Shown piece by piece: positions 52,564 through 62,475 of a stretch of DNA of 64,000 nt. Position numbers and translations under genes: made by a program. A model generated the notes under the pieces. It saw only the letters and a program-made list of their open reading frames with translations, ran no database searches and was not told the DNA's origin. Position 1 is the first letter of the stretch. Every line of letters begins with the position of its first letter. This stretch comes from Brumimicrobium salinarum (GTDB taxonomy: Bacteria > Bacteroidota > Bacteroidia > Flavobacteriales_D > Crocinitomicaceae): the NCBI RefSeq assembly GCF_002844555.1, contig NZ_PJNI01000002.1:224671-288670 (forward strand). The letters are read 5' to 3'.

Positions 52564-52988
52564 TAATTTATTTTTTATTAAGTTTAATTAATAATATGCA
52601 ACAACTGTTCTAAACTTATTTTACATATAAAATAGTTTATATATTGTAAATCTCCTTACATTTTTAACAAGCAAAAACCTGTTTAACAGATCAATACGTA
52701 AAATTGACATTCTATCATGTTATTCTGTCAGGACTTGCAATCTACCAAGCAAAAGATAATAAATTTTATGGCTTTACCTCACGGTTTTGTAATAAATTAT
52801 AGTTGGAATGGATACCAATTCAATAAAACACAATATAATTTAGCAAAAACAGCAAGCTTTATTTCATTTTTGATTAACGCTTTAGCGCTCATAATAATAT
52901 GCTTAAAAGATAATTTATAAGCCTTGTAATATACACCGTTTCATCACTTAAATTGCTAGGTAAATGATAATGCTGAAATAGAGTTTTG
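52564..52988. other. Gap between proC and the GT9 gene
   Basis: A 67-codon plus-strand frame (52717-52920, MLFCQDLQSTK.. with one hydrophobic stretch near its end) is possible, but it has no promoter or recognisable family. No RNA gene or terminator is visible. Confidence 0.3.
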
Positions 52989-52996
52989 TATATTTG
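52989..52996 (+). promoter_or_regulatory. -7 box of the GT9 gene
   Basis: TATATTTG fully matches TAnnTTTG and ends 4 nt before the ATG at 53001. A -33 partner is not evident. Confidence 0.4.
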
Positions 52997-53000
52997 GCAT

Positions 53001-53980
53001 ATGCAAAGATTTTTAATCATACAAACTGCATTTTTAGGCGATGTGATTTTGGCTACTCCTGTTATATCTGAATTAAAAAGAATATATCCGGAAGCTATGA
53101 TTGATATTGTAGTTCGAAAAGGAAATGAATCTTTGTTGAACAACAATCCAATGATAGGAAACGTATTTGTTTGGAATAAAACAAAAGGCAAATACAAAAG
53201 TTTATTTGAAACCATAAAATCGATTCGTAAACAAACTTATACGGAGGTTTTTACTTTACAACGATTTACCAATGCTGGTTTAATGACATTTTTTGCAAAG
53301 TCAAAACGAAAAATAGGATTTGATAAAAATGCATTTTCACGCATGTATACGAAAACTGTTCCTCATTCATTATTAGATGGATCACATGAAGTAGAACGAA
53401 ATTTAAGGCTTATTGAACATCACCAAGCACATCCATTAATTAGACCTTCCCTATTTCCTTCATTTTCTGACTTTAAAGCGGTCTCAAAATATAAAGGTAA
53501 AACCTATTTTTGTCTAGCTCCTGCTTCTGTATGGGAGACAAAAAAACTTCCGTTTCATCAATGGATTAAATTAATTAAGATTCTATTGAATGAGGACAGC
53601 AAGGTATATCTTTTAGGCGGTCCAAATGATTTTGATTTATGTAAATCTTTACAAAACGAATTCAATGGAAATGTAATCAATTTGGCTGGTAAGCTTAGTT
53701 TATTACAAAGTGCTGCTTTGATGAAAGATGCAAAAATGAATTATGTAAATGATTCTGGTCCACTTCATATCGCATCCGCTATGAATGCTCCTACCCGAGC
53801 TTTTTTTGCTCAACTGTTCCAAGTTTTGGTTTTGGTCCGCTCGCTGAAGATTCTAAGGTAATTGAAATATCGAAATCTCTCTCTTGTCGCCCATGCGGCT
53901 TTCATGGTAAAAAAGCGTGTCCTTTGGGTCATTTTGAATGCGGAAACTTAATAGAAATAACAGAAAATACTATTTCATAA
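53001..53980 (+). CDS. Glycosyltransferase family 9 (heptosyltransferase-like), split at a T7 tract
   Basis: The main frame from ATG 53001 has the GT9 start QRFLIIQTAFLGDVILATPV, the sugar-nucleotide region FCLAPASVWETKKLP, and VNDSGPLHIASAMNAPTRAFF. It then goes off-family and stops at 53861. In the -1 frame the normal end continues CSTVPSFGFGPL and ..CRPCGFHGKKACPLGHFECGN.. to the TAA at 53978-53980. The break is the T7 tract near 53804-53810 (GCTTTTTTTGC). A -1 step on T-TTT-TTT restores ~326 residues, the usual GT9 length. The enzyme adds a heptose or similar sugar to lipopolysaccharide core. Confidence 0.85.
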
Positions 53981-53981
53981 A

Positions 53982-54006
53982 AAAAGGCGACAATTCGTCG
54001 CCTTTT
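53982..54006. terminator. Shared terminator of GT9 and the PKD protein gene
   Basis: AAAAGGCGAC (53982-53991) and GTCGCCTTTT (53997-54006) pair perfectly with a 5-nt loop and serve both convergent genes. Confidence 0.88.
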
Positions 54007-54026
54007 AATTTAATTATTAAAAAAGT

Positions 54027-56072
54027 TTATTCGTTAACCACTTGTACAAAACCATGCTTTTGAATTGAAGCACCTTTTAGCGTTTCAAAATTCAGCTTAT
54101 AAAAGAACGTACCATCACTTACTGGATTGCCTGCTTTATTTTTTCCATCCCATACAAAGTTAGGATCATCAAAAGTTTGAATTACATTCCCCCATCTATT
54201 TAAAATGACAATTTCAAAATCCGTTATTGTTTCAAAAGCAGAAAGGTATGTGATATAAAACCCATCATTTACATTATCTCCATTTGGTGTTACAATGTTA
54301 GGAATCTCTAATACAACATCTGGAAATTCAACAAGAATAGTTTGCGTAAATGTATTTGAACATCCATTTGCATCTGTTCCCGTATGCACAACATCATAAG
54401 AACCAGCTTCTAAGAAAGAATTATAAAGCGTATCATTTAAAGCATTGCTTGTATTTCCATCTGCAAAGTCCCAAAAATTATCTACTAAATTAGAGGCATC
54501 TTGGTAGAAAGTAACGTCAAGAACAGGTTCTCCAATCATTGGATTAGCCGTAAATGATACATCTGGAGCAGGATTAATATTGACTGTTTGTGTTATTTCG
54601 CCATTACATTCAACATTTACACCGTCTACAATTAAGGTTACATCATAATTTCCAGAACCATCAAAAGTGTAGGTAGCATCAGTAGAGTAAATAGTATCTG
54701 GATCGTTTTCAAAAATCCATCGAGAATTTTCAAAATTCCCTAGAGATTCATTTGTAAAAGTTACTTCCTCCCCTTCACAAGGATTATCAAAATCAAATAA
54801 TGCATAAGGAGAAGGCTCAACAAAAATATTTATAGTAGTATCATCGACACATCCATAGATTGTTTCAACAGAAAGTGAAACATCATAAAAACCAACACCA
54901 GAAAACTCAAAACTTGGATTTTCCTCTGTTGATGTTGCTCCTTGATTATCAAAGTTCCAATACCAAGAATCCACATCAAAACCAGGCGGAAGTTCCGTTG
55001 AATCTATAAAGTTCGTAGGTACACCTTGACATAAAGGATCAGCAACAAAATTAGCATTTGGAATAGGATGCATTCCAAAATCTATTGTGTCACTTGCCGT
55101 ACAACCAGGATAAGTTCCATCTACAATATCAACATAATATATACCTGTCGTAACATTTTCTATTGTATTGTCTGTATCTCCATTGTTCCACAAGAAATCA
55201 TACGTTCCACTTCCTCCTACAGGGTTTGATACAAGATTTGTGTCTCGAATACCGCAAAAAGAAGTGTCATTTGGTAAATTAGGATCAATAACACCAAACA
55301 TATCAATTTCAGCATAACAAGTATCTGAAACTCCATCGGTAAAAATCACATTATAGTTTTGAACATTTTGAGTAATACATTCGTTTCTGGTATCAGTATC
55401 GGTTATTCCGTCAACGTCCCAATCATAGTAATAGGTGTTACAAAGGTTTCCGAGCACTGTAACATTATCAATTCCCCAATGATCGTTATAAGTATCTGTA
55501 GCCTCTGGTTGCGACCAACGAAACATAGTAGATGTAGTTTGAGCGGCTGGGGGTATTGTAAAACAATAATTATCCCAAGTATAATAGGGACCAGATTTAT
55601 TATTTGTTGGCTCAAAATAAAAAATATTTACCCAAGTTGATCCGCCATCTATAGAATAATCCAAATGAACACCTTCATCTGTTTCATCGGGGTCTTCACA
55701 ATCGCTTGTACTGTTATCATCTCCAGCAAAATCCAAGTCAAAACAAATATCTCCTCCACATGTCATATCATAAGCTGTAGTTATAAGGGTACGTGGAAAA
55801 ACTACATCACCAAACCAAGCAGCGGGTGTACCGTCGAGAGTTGGTCCACATGGATTAGAAAACAATACGCTCGCCGTTGAAGACCATCCAGGACCAATGG
55901 TTCCGTTGTTAAAGTCTTCATACAGTAAGGTGTCTTGGGCTACACCTACTGCAACCAAATCAACACAATCTCCACAATCAACAGAGTCTGAGACTGTTTC
56001 AATGGTTACTGAACATTGGGAGTATGACCAATAGGAAAATGTTAATAATAAAAATGTTAATAATAATCTCAT
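54027..56072 (-). CDS. T9SS type B secreted protein with PKD domains
   Basis: A 681-residue protein with a signal peptide (to ~18), a Cys-rich reelin-like or concanavalin-like domain (~45-215), then three or four PKD-like domains (for example CQGVPTNFIDST..WNFDNQG and CEGEEVTFTNES). It ends with the gliding-motility-associated C-terminal (type B sorting) domain: IPNIVTPNGDNVNDGF, ILNRWGN, FVWDGKNKAG and GTFFYKL. It should be exported by the type IX system and attached to the surface. It lies 10 bases after the 138-residue exported protein gene. Confidence 0.85.
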   Translation of the reverse strand: MRLLLTFLLLTFSYWSYSQCSVTIETVSDSVDCGDCVDLVAVGVAQDTLLYEDFNNGTIGPGWSSTASVLFSNPCGPTLDGTPAAWFGDVVFPRTLITTAYDMTCGGDICFDLDFAGDDNSTSDCEDPDETDEGVHLDYSIDGGSTWVNIFYFEPTNNKSGPYYTWDNYCFTIPPAAQTTSTMFRWSQPEATDTYNDHWGIDNVTVLGNLCNTYYYDWDVDGITDTDTRNECITQNVQNYNVIFTDGVSDTCYAEIDMFGVIDPNLPNDTSFCGIRDTNLVSNPVGGSGTYDFLWNNGDTDNTIENVTTGIYYVDIVDGTYPGCTASDTIDFGMHPIPNANFVADPLCQGVPTNFIDSTELPPGFDVDSWYWNFDNQGATSTEENPSFEFSGVGFYDVSLSVETIYGCVDDTTINIFVEPSPYALFDFDNPCEGEEVTFTNESLGNFENSRWIFENDPDTIYSTDATYTFDGSGNYDVTLIVDGVNVECNGEITQTVNINPAPDVSFTANPMIGEPVLDVTFYQDASNLVDNFWDFADGNTSNALNDTLYNSFLEAGSYDVVHTGTDANGCSNTFTQTILVEFPDVVLEIPNIVTPNGDNVNDGFYITYLSAFETITDFEIVILNRWGNVIQTFDDPNFVWDGKNKAGNPVSDGTFFYKLNFETLKGASIQKHGFVQVVNE

Positions 56073-56082
56073 AATATAAAGT

Positions 56083-56499
56083 TTAGTAGTTTATTGATAT
56101 TGATTCTAATGTTTGCATAGTTTCCGAAGCTTTTTTACCGCTCTTTCCCACTAAAAACTGTTTGAATAAAACTAATTTCCGCAATTCTTTATAATCACCT
56201 TTAAGGGTTTGACCTGGAGCCAAGGTAATAGACTGGTCTTGGTCACGAGATGCAGTATTTTTTATTGCACCTTGATTGATCCGAAAATTGAACACAGGAG
56301 TAAAAGTTAGTTGTTCATCTGAAGTGTTTGTGATTTCCAAGGCATAATACTCATTAAATCTGTCGTTTACTTCATCAGCATATTTCTCGACCGTCACTTT
56401 ATAAGTTAACTTATCATCTGATCCTGAATAAATTGCTTCTTGAGCTTTTAATCCTGTAAAAAACAAGGATAGTAGCAAAATACATAATAGTTTTTTCAT
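56083..56499 (-). CDS. Exported protein of unknown function
   Basis: A 138-residue protein with a signal peptide (to ~20, LKAQ) and a beta-rich domain (YALEITNTSDEQLTFTPVFNF) that resembles an Ig-like fold. No family is recognised. It is the first gene of a pair with the PKD protein. Confidence 0.6.
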   Translation of the reverse strand: MKKLLCILLLSLFFTGLKAQEAIYSGSDDKLTYKVTVEKYADEVNDRFNEYYALEITNTSDEQLTFTPVFNFRINQGAIKNTASRDQDQSITLAPGQTLKGDYKELRKLVLFKQFLVGKSGKKASETMQTLESISINY

Positions 56500-56659
56500 T
56501 GTGTTTAGTTTAATTAATTTTTATAAATAAAATAAAAATTTGAATTTTTTATTAAAAAGATAATAACCTTTCTTAAAAAAGACGACTACAAATAAAAGAA
56601 AGTTGCATTAGTCCAAAAAAAAAAACAGGATAATCAACTACTCAATTAAAATAAGAACC

Positions 56660-56878
56660 TTACTTTCTAATCAAAGGTCGTATTAAACCCTCTAAGCCAT
56701 TGACTTTAATTTCATACATCAATTGCATTTGACTGCCCAATTTTCCTTTTGGGAATCCTTTTGATCGGTACCATACGTAGTAAGTTTCTGGGATTTCAAC
56801 CAGAAAACGCCCTTTGAATTTTCCAAAGGGCATTTTCATATTGGCTAAATCTATTAATTCTTGCTGATTTCCTATCAT
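56660..56878 (-). CDS. DUF3820 family protein
   Basis: A 72-residue protein with the family motif MPFGKFKGRFLVEIPETYYVW, then GFPKGKLG and a final EIKVNGLEGLIRPL. DUF3820 proteins are of unknown function (some are called quorum-sensing-regulated virulence factors). It begins 13 bases after pepD on the same strand. Confidence 0.85.
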   Translation of the reverse strand: MIGNQQELIDLANMKMPFGKFKGRFLVEIPETYYVWYRSKGFPKGKLGSQMQLMYEIKVNGLEGLIRPLIRK

Positions 56879-56891
56879 CGTAAGGATTCAA

Positions 56892-58346
56892 TTATTTTTT
56901 CGGTGTTTCTTTTAGGATTTCAAGAAGAAAATCCCAAAACTTTTGCACTGAACTAATTTGAACTTTTTCGTCAGGTGAATGTGGATGACGAATATTTGGT
57001 CCGAATGAAATCATGTCTACTCCAGGTAGGTGAGTTCCTAAAATACCACATTCTAATCCAGCGTGACATGCCATTACATTAGGCTTTTTGTTGAAACGTT
57101 TTTCATACATTTCTCGCATTGTTTTTAGAATCGCAGAATCTGGATTTGGCTCCCATCCAGGATAATCTCCCGTTTGTTCCACATCTGCACCTAATAAATC
57201 GAATACAGAACGAATGGTTCTCGCGATATCCGCTTTTGTAGATTCAACACTACTTCTTTGAAGTGACTTACTTTCAAAAACACCGTCTTTAATGATTACC
57301 TGTGCAAGAGAACTTGATGTTTCTACGAGATTATCGAAATTTAAACTCATTTTAAAAACACCGTTATGTACAGCGTTTATTGCACGTAACATTGCGTTTT
57401 TATCATGTTGCGCCACCATTTTTGAAGGTGTATCTACTGTGGAACATAGGATTTCGATTCCCGTTTCAACAGGAGTATATTCACTAATAAAAGTAGATTC
57501 ACATTCTTTGAGATAAGCTTCAAAATCATTCTCTTTTGCTGTAGGAACAGAGATAAAGGCCACAGCTTCTCTAGGAATAGCATTTCTTAATCCACCTCCT
57601 TCAATTTCGTGTAAGTATAAATCACCGCCGAATTCAATTAAGAAACGTCCCATCAATTTATTGGCATTGGCTCTACCAGAATCAATATCCATTCCTGAAT
57701 GTCCACCTTTTAATCCTTTAATTTCGATCTTAAATGAACTTACATCTGATGCTGTTTCAACTTGTTCATATTCATATCGTGTGTTGGTGTCAATTCCACC
57801 TGCACATCCAATGCTTATTTCTTCATCATCTTCTGTATCAAGATTCAATAAAATTGTTCCTTCATAAAAAGAAGGGTCTAATTCTTTTGCTCCTGTCATT
57901 CCAGTTTCCTCATCTACGGTAAACATCGCTTCTAAAGCTGGATGCGGAATGTCAGAACTAGCCAAAAGTCCCATGATAGAAGAAACTCCGATACCGTTGT
58001 CTGCTCCTAAAGTTGTTCCTTTTGCTTTTACCCAATCTCCATCAACAAACATTTTTATTCCCTCTTTATCAAAGTCGAAATCAGTATCGTTGTTTTTTTG
58101 ATGCACCATATCCACATGAGATTGCAGAATTACCGTTTGTCGATCCTCCATTCCAGCAGTGGCCGGTTTTTTAATAATGATATTACCTATTTTATCTGTT
58201 GCGGTTTCAAGGCCTAAGCTTTTTCCAAAGTCAACCATGAATTGAATCACGCGTTCTTCTTTCTTACTTGGTCTAGGAACTTCATTTAAATTCGCAAAGT
58301 TCTCCCAAATCGCTTTTGGTTCTAATGCTCTTACTTCGTTTGACAT
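56892..58346 (-). CDS. pepD: Cytosol non-specific dipeptidase (aminoacyl-histidine dipeptidase, M20C)
   Basis: A 484-residue metallopeptidase with SHVDMVH (metal ligand His and Asp), GTTLGADNGIG, FTVDEETGMTGA (catalytic Glu pair), the LKGGHSGMDI lid segment and ACHAGLECG. It hydrolyses dipeptides in the cytoplasm. The length matches PepD. Confidence 0.92.
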   Translation of the reverse strand: MSNEVRALEPKAIWENFANLNEVPRPSKKEERVIQFMVDFGKSLGLETATDKIGNIIIKKPATAGMEDRQTVILQSHVDMVHQKNNDTDFDFDKEGIKMFVDGDWVKAKGTTLGADNGIGVSSIMGLLASSDIPHPALEAMFTVDEETGMTGAKELDPSFYEGTILLNLDTEDDEEISIGCAGGIDTNTRYEYEQVETASDVSSFKIEIKGLKGGHSGMDIDSGRANANKLMGRFLIEFGGDLYLHEIEGGGLRNAIPREAVAFISVPTAKENDFEAYLKECESTFISEYTPVETGIEILCSTVDTPSKMVAQHDKNAMLRAINAVHNGVFKMSLNFDNLVETSSSLAQVIIKDGVFESKSLQRSSVESTKADIARTIRSVFDLLGADVEQTGDYPGWEPNPDSAILKTMREMYEKRFNKKPNVMACHAGLECGILGTHLPGVDMISFGPNIRHPHSPDEKVQISSVQKFWDFLLEILKETPKK

Positions 58347-58440
58347 AATTTTTTTTGTATTTTATTTTCTAGTCAGTTAATATGATGATTTCGAGAAATA
58401 AAGTTATTTACTTTTAAACTTTAACTCTTGCCCCCTCATT

Positions 58441-60129
58441 CTAATCCACTGTTAATTTTCTGTATTTTAATCGCTTTGGAGTTTGATCACCCAGTCTTTT
58501 CTTTTTGTTTTCTTCGTATTCGGAGAAGCTTCCTTCAAAAGAATATACTTTAGAGTCTCCTTCGAATGCGAGTATATGAGTACAAATTCTATCCAAGAAC
58601 CATCTGTCGTGAGAAATAACAACCACACAACCTGCGAAATTCATTATTCCTTCTTCTAATGCTCTTAGTGTGTTGATATCTATATCGTTAGTTGGCTCAT
58701 CTAAAAGTAATACATTCGCTTCTGTTTTAAGCGTCATGGCAAGATGTAAACGGTTTCGTTCACCTCCTGAAAGAACGCCTACTTTTTTGTTTTGGTCTGA
58801 ACCTGAAAAAGCAAACTTTGATAAATACGCTCTGGCATTGATTTTTTGCCCTCCTATTTCAATCAATTCAGCACCATCTGAAACAACGTCATAAATAGAT
58901 TTTTCAGGATCTAAATCTGCATGCGCTTGATCAACATAACCGATTTCAACAGTTTCTCCAACCTTAAACTCTCCAGAATCAGGTTGTAGTTCATCCATTA
59001 TCATTTTGAATATGGTTGTTTTTCCGGCTCCGTTTGGACCAACAATACCTACAATTCCGTTGGGAGGCAAACTAAAATTAAGATCATCATAAAGCAGTTT
59101 ATCACCAAAAGATTTGGCCACATTTATTGCATCAATAACGTTATTTCCTAAACGTGGACCATTTGGAATAGGAATTTCAAGTTTTTGTTCTTTTTGCTTT
59201 GAATCCTCAGCCATTAATCTGTCGTAGTTACTCAAACGTGCTTTGTTTTTGGCATGTCGACCTTTCGGATTCATTCTAACCCATTCTAGCTCGCTGTCAA
59301 GCATTTTCTTTCTCTTCGACTCCGTTTTTTCCTCTTGAGCAAGACGTTTAGACTTTTGATCCAACCAAGAAGAGTAATTCCCCTTCCATGGAATACCTTC
59401 ACCACGGTCTAATTCAAGAATCCATCCTGCTACGTTGTCTAGGAAGTAACGGTCGTGAGTTACCGCAATTACAGTTCCTTTATATTGTTGTAAATGCTGC
59501 TCTAACCAATGAATTGACTCAGCATCCAAGTGGTTAGTTGGCTCATCCAACAATAAGATATCGGGTTTCTGTAATAATAATCGTGTTAAAGCAACTCTAC
59601 GGCGTTCACCACCTGACAAATGCTCAACAGATTGATCGTCTGGCGGACATCTTAAAGCATCCATTGCTCTATCTAGTTGTGCATCCAATTCCCATGCATC
59701 TACTGCATCGATTTGGTCTTGTACTTGGCCTTGTCTTGTAATGAGTTTTTCCATTTTATCTGGATCATTCATTACTTCTTCGTCCATGAAAGAATTGTTG
59801 ATTTCCTCATATTCTTTAAGGATATCTACAGTTTCTTGAACACCTTCCATTACGATTTCTTTTACCGTTTTCGTCGGGTCAAGCTCTGGTTCCTGAGGTA
59901 AATAACCAACAGTATATCCATCAGAAATTGACAAATCTCCAATAAAAGATTTATCTAATCCAGCAATGATTTTCATTACTGTAGATTTACCAGATCCATT
60001 TAATCCGATAATTCCAATTTTAGCACCGTAATAAAAAGACAGTGAAATATCTTTTATAATTTGTTTTCCTGCTGGAGTAGATTTACTCACTCCCATCATG
60101 GAAAATATAACTTTTTTATCGTCTGACAT
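58441..60129 (-). CDS. ettA: Energy-dependent translational throttle protein EttA (ABC-F)
   Basis: A 562-residue ABC-F protein with two ATPase domains: Walker A GLNGSGKST (42-50) and GPNGAGKTT, and signatures LSGGERRRVA and LSGGERNRLH. The linker has KSKRLAQEEK and MNPKGRHAKNKAR, the EttA arm region. EttA binds the ribosomal E site and gates the first peptide bond by ADP/ATP ratio. It has no membrane partner. Confidence 0.92.
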   Translation of the reverse strand: MSDDKKVIFSMMGVSKSTPAGKQIIKDISLSFYYGAKIGIIGLNGSGKSTVMKIIAGLDKSFIGDLSISDGYTVGYLPQEPELDPTKTVKEIVMEGVQETVDILKEYEEINNSFMDEEVMNDPDKMEKLITRQGQVQDQIDAVDAWELDAQLDRAMDALRCPPDDQSVEHLSGGERRRVALTRLLLQKPDILLLDEPTNHLDAESIHWLEQHLQQYKGTVIAVTHDRYFLDNVAGWILELDRGEGIPWKGNYSSWLDQKSKRLAQEEKTESKRKKMLDSELEWVRMNPKGRHAKNKARLSNYDRLMAEDSKQKEQKLEIPIPNGPRLGNNVIDAINVAKSFGDKLLYDDLNFSLPPNGIVGIVGPNGAGKTTIFKMIMDELQPDSGEFKVGETVEIGYVDQAHADLDPEKSIYDVVSDGAELIEIGGQKINARAYLSKFAFSGSDQNKKVGVLSGGERNRLHLAMTLKTEANVLLLDEPTNDIDINTLRALEEGIMNFAGCVVVISHDRWFLDRICTHILAFEGDSKVYSFEGSFSEYEENKKKRLGDQTPKRLKYRKLTVD

Positions 60130-60147
60130 ATTGAAAATTTAGTGTCC

Positions 60148-60155
60148 CAAATGTA
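60148..60155 (-). promoter_or_regulatory. -7 box of ettA
   Basis: The complement reads TACATTTG, a full TAnnTTTG match, 18 nt before the ATG. Confidence 0.45.
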
Positions 60156-60280
60156 AGGAATTTAATTGATAATGGAAGGGTGATGATTAACAATTCCCCT
60201 CAGTTCTATGAGTGCGGTGGATTCTTCCTAAAAGGATAAAGAAAGCAAATGCTCAGATACGATGTTTATAAGCTTTGTGC

Positions 60281-61771
60281 TTAATTATTTTCTTCTGGCT
60301 GACTAATTACTTTTGTTTCCAAACAGCCTAATACTTGGTCAAATCCTTCTAAATCATCAGAAAGCACAACGAGCACATCGTTAGGTTCTATAATTGTTGA
60401 GCCATCGGGGGTGATAAAATGTTCGTTTCTTTTAATTAACGCGATGACAGCAGATTTAGGTAAACCTAGTTTTACCACCTTATTTCCAATTGCAATACAG
60501 TTTTCTGTAACATGCACTTCTTGCATAATTGCTTTTGGTGAGTTGGTAATGAACCTGTCGTACTCTGTTACAATTTTCTGTCCATCGGTTTTTACTACTT
60601 TTAACCATTTAGCGAATATTCCTAAGGTTGTACCTTGCAACAAAACAGAAGTTACAGAAAAAAAGAAAACGATGTTAAACATCATATTTGCTTTATCGAT
60701 TCCTGCAATTAAAGGATAGGTTGCAAATACGATAGGTACAGCACCACGAAGTCCAACCCATGAAATATAAAACCTTCGTTTCATCTTCATTTTGAAAGGA
60801 ATCAAACTGATGAAAACAGCTAAAGGACGAGCAATAAAAATAAGGAAAAGTGAAATTAATAGTCCTATCCCCATGAAAGGCATTACTTGTGACGGAAACA
60901 CTAATAATCCGAGCGTTAAGAACAAGATAATTTGCATTAACCACGCCAAACCATCATACATTTTAAGAATGGTCTTTTTGTGAATTAAATCTTGATTTCC
61001 AAGATAAACCGCACAAATGTAAATCGCTAAGAAACCATTTCCACCTAGTGAATCCGTTGCTGAAAAGGTAATGAACATTAAGGCGATTACCAAGACAGGA
61101 TAAAGTCCTTCAAAGCCTAGTTTAATGTTGTTGATCAAATACTTACTTATTCTTCCAAAAGCAAAACCTGCAATTGCACCCAAGGACATTTGCAGCAGAA
61201 ACATGGGGATAATAGAAACAAAACTTTGGTCTTGGTTAATAACTAAAGTCAAAAATGAAATGACCAAAACATAGGCCATTGGGTCGTTACTTCCACTTTC
61301 TAACTCTAAAGTTGGACGTAAGTTTGTTTTTAGTGCAATATCTTTCGATCTTAAAATAGAAAAAACTGCTGCGGCATCAGTTGAGGAAACAATAGAACCT
61401 AAAAGTAAACTCTCGTAAATGGTGAAATCTGTTAACCAAAAAACAAATAGTCCGAGTGACATTGCAGTAAGGAAAACGCCAAGAGTTGAAAGTGCTATTC
61501 CTTCTTTAAGAATTGGTTTTACTGTTTTCCAATTGGTATCTAATCCACCCGAAAATAAAATAAAGTTGAGTGAAACAATTCCTATAAACTGAGCAATTTG
61601 CGGATCGTTGAACTTAATTCCTGCTATTCCGTCAGAACCTGCCATCATTCCAATTGTGAGAAAAAGAAGCAAGGTAGGCACACCAAAACGAGAAGAAGTT
61701 TTACCTATAATAATACTTATAAATAAAAGCAAAGAACCAATTAACAGAATATTTTCAATGGTTAAAATCAT
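60281..61771 (-). CDS. Potassium/proton antiporter (CPA1/NhaP2-like) with TrkA-C domain
   Basis: A 496-residue protein: ~12 membrane helices (1-~390) with SSTDAAAVFSILR and ELESGSNDPMAY, which carry the ion-binding Asp of CPA antiporters, and GLRGAVPIVFATYPL. A cytoplasmic TrkA-C-like domain follows (~410-485). The NhaP2/CvrA type exchanges K+ for H+ and controls volume. Confidence 0.88.
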   Translation of the reverse strand: MILTIENILLIGSLLLFISIIIGKTSSRFGVPTLLLFLTIGMMAGSDGIAGIKFNDPQIAQFIGIVSLNFILFSGGLDTNWKTVKPILKEGIALSTLGVFLTAMSLGLFVFWLTDFTIYESLLLGSIVSSTDAAAVFSILRSKDIALKTNLRPTLELESGSNDPMAYVLVISFLTLVINQDQSFVSIIPMFLLQMSLGAIAGFAFGRISKYLINNIKLGFEGLYPVLVIALMFITFSATDSLGGNGFLAIYICAVYLGNQDLIHKKTILKMYDGLAWLMQIILFLTLGLLVFPSQVMPFMGIGLLISLFLIFIARPLAVFISLIPFKMKMKRRFYISWVGLRGAVPIVFATYPLIAGIDKANMMFNIVFFFSVTSVLLQGTTLGIFAKWLKVVKTDGQKIVTEYDRFITNSPKAIMQEVHVTENCIAIGNKVVKLGLPKSAVIALIKRNEHFITPDGSTIIEPNDVLVVLSDDLEGFDQVLGCLETKVISQPEENN

Positions 61772-61826
61772 GTGATAAATATTGAATACTAAATGTTATA
61801 TATAATTCGCAAATACAAGTTGCACT

Positions 61827-62309
61827 TTACAACTCAATATCCTTAGATTTTTCAAGAATGTCCCATGTATGATCTGCAAGCAATTGGACAGTAGCTACAA
61901 ATTCAAAACGTTTTTTTGATCTTCCCCACTGGTCAGGAGCAATTAAAGAAAGAAGATACGTTTTATTCTCTTTTTGATACAAATGATAAATATGATTAAT
62001 CAAAGGCTCAAATCGCATTTCGGCATTATAAATTTTTTCAGAAATAACTTTTCTATCTTGTAATCCCTTTGCTTGTTCTGCCAATAGATTCATTTGATCG
62101 TAAAGCTGCTTGAGTTGCATATCCGTTTGGTGTTCCATGGCATTTAGAGCCCTTCCCTTTAATCTTCCTTCGTCTTCTGGTTTCACCAGAGCGCTTCCCT
62201 GTGTATGCGGATACGGCAAGTTATGCGGATTTTCCGTAATATGATCTGGATCAATTGGATTAATAAAATCTTCGTTATTATTTTTCTTGTCTTTTTTATT
62301 TTCAGACAT
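61827..62309 (-). CDS. DUF2452 family protein
   Basis: A 160-residue soluble protein with a charged start and the conserved core INPIDPDHITENPHNLPYPHT, GSALVKPEDEGRLKGRAL and SLIAPDQWG that marks DUF2452. Function unknown. It is divergent from fabI. Confidence 0.85.
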   Translation of the reverse strand: MSENKKDKKNNNEDFINPIDPDHITENPHNLPYPHTQGSALVKPEDEGRLKGRALNAMEHQTDMQLKQLYDQMNLLAEQAKGLQDRKVISEKIYNAEMRFEPLINHIYHLYQKENKTYLLSLIAPDQWGRSKKRFEFVATVQLLADHTWDILEKSKDIEL

Positions 62310-62449
62310 ATCGTTTATTAATTTATCAAATATGAATTCATTGAAAAATTCTTTTCAACACCTATAACACGAATATAAAGAATTGGTTTAATTCAATGTC
62401 AACTTTTTCCTATTTGTTTTTATTGGCTTTAAAGATTCAAGAAGTTTTC

Positions 62450-62457
62450 TATTTTTG
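62450..62457 (+). promoter_or_regulatory. -7 box of fabI
   Basis: TATTTTTG fully matches TAnnTTTG, 18 nt before the fabI ATG. The upstream T-rich stretch holds only weak -33 candidates. Confidence 0.45.
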
Positions 62458-62475
62458 TAATTAAAGAAATATAAA

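Noticed and set aside
52717..52920. 67-codon plus-strand frame upstream of GT9
   Set aside because: No promoter, no family signature and AT-rich composition typical of a chance frame. Mentioned only as a weak possibility.
60281..61771. Na+/H+ antiporter rather than K+/H+
   Set aside because: The TrkA-C tail and NhaP2-type motifs favour K+/H+; the ion cannot be proved from sequence, so no gene symbol was given.
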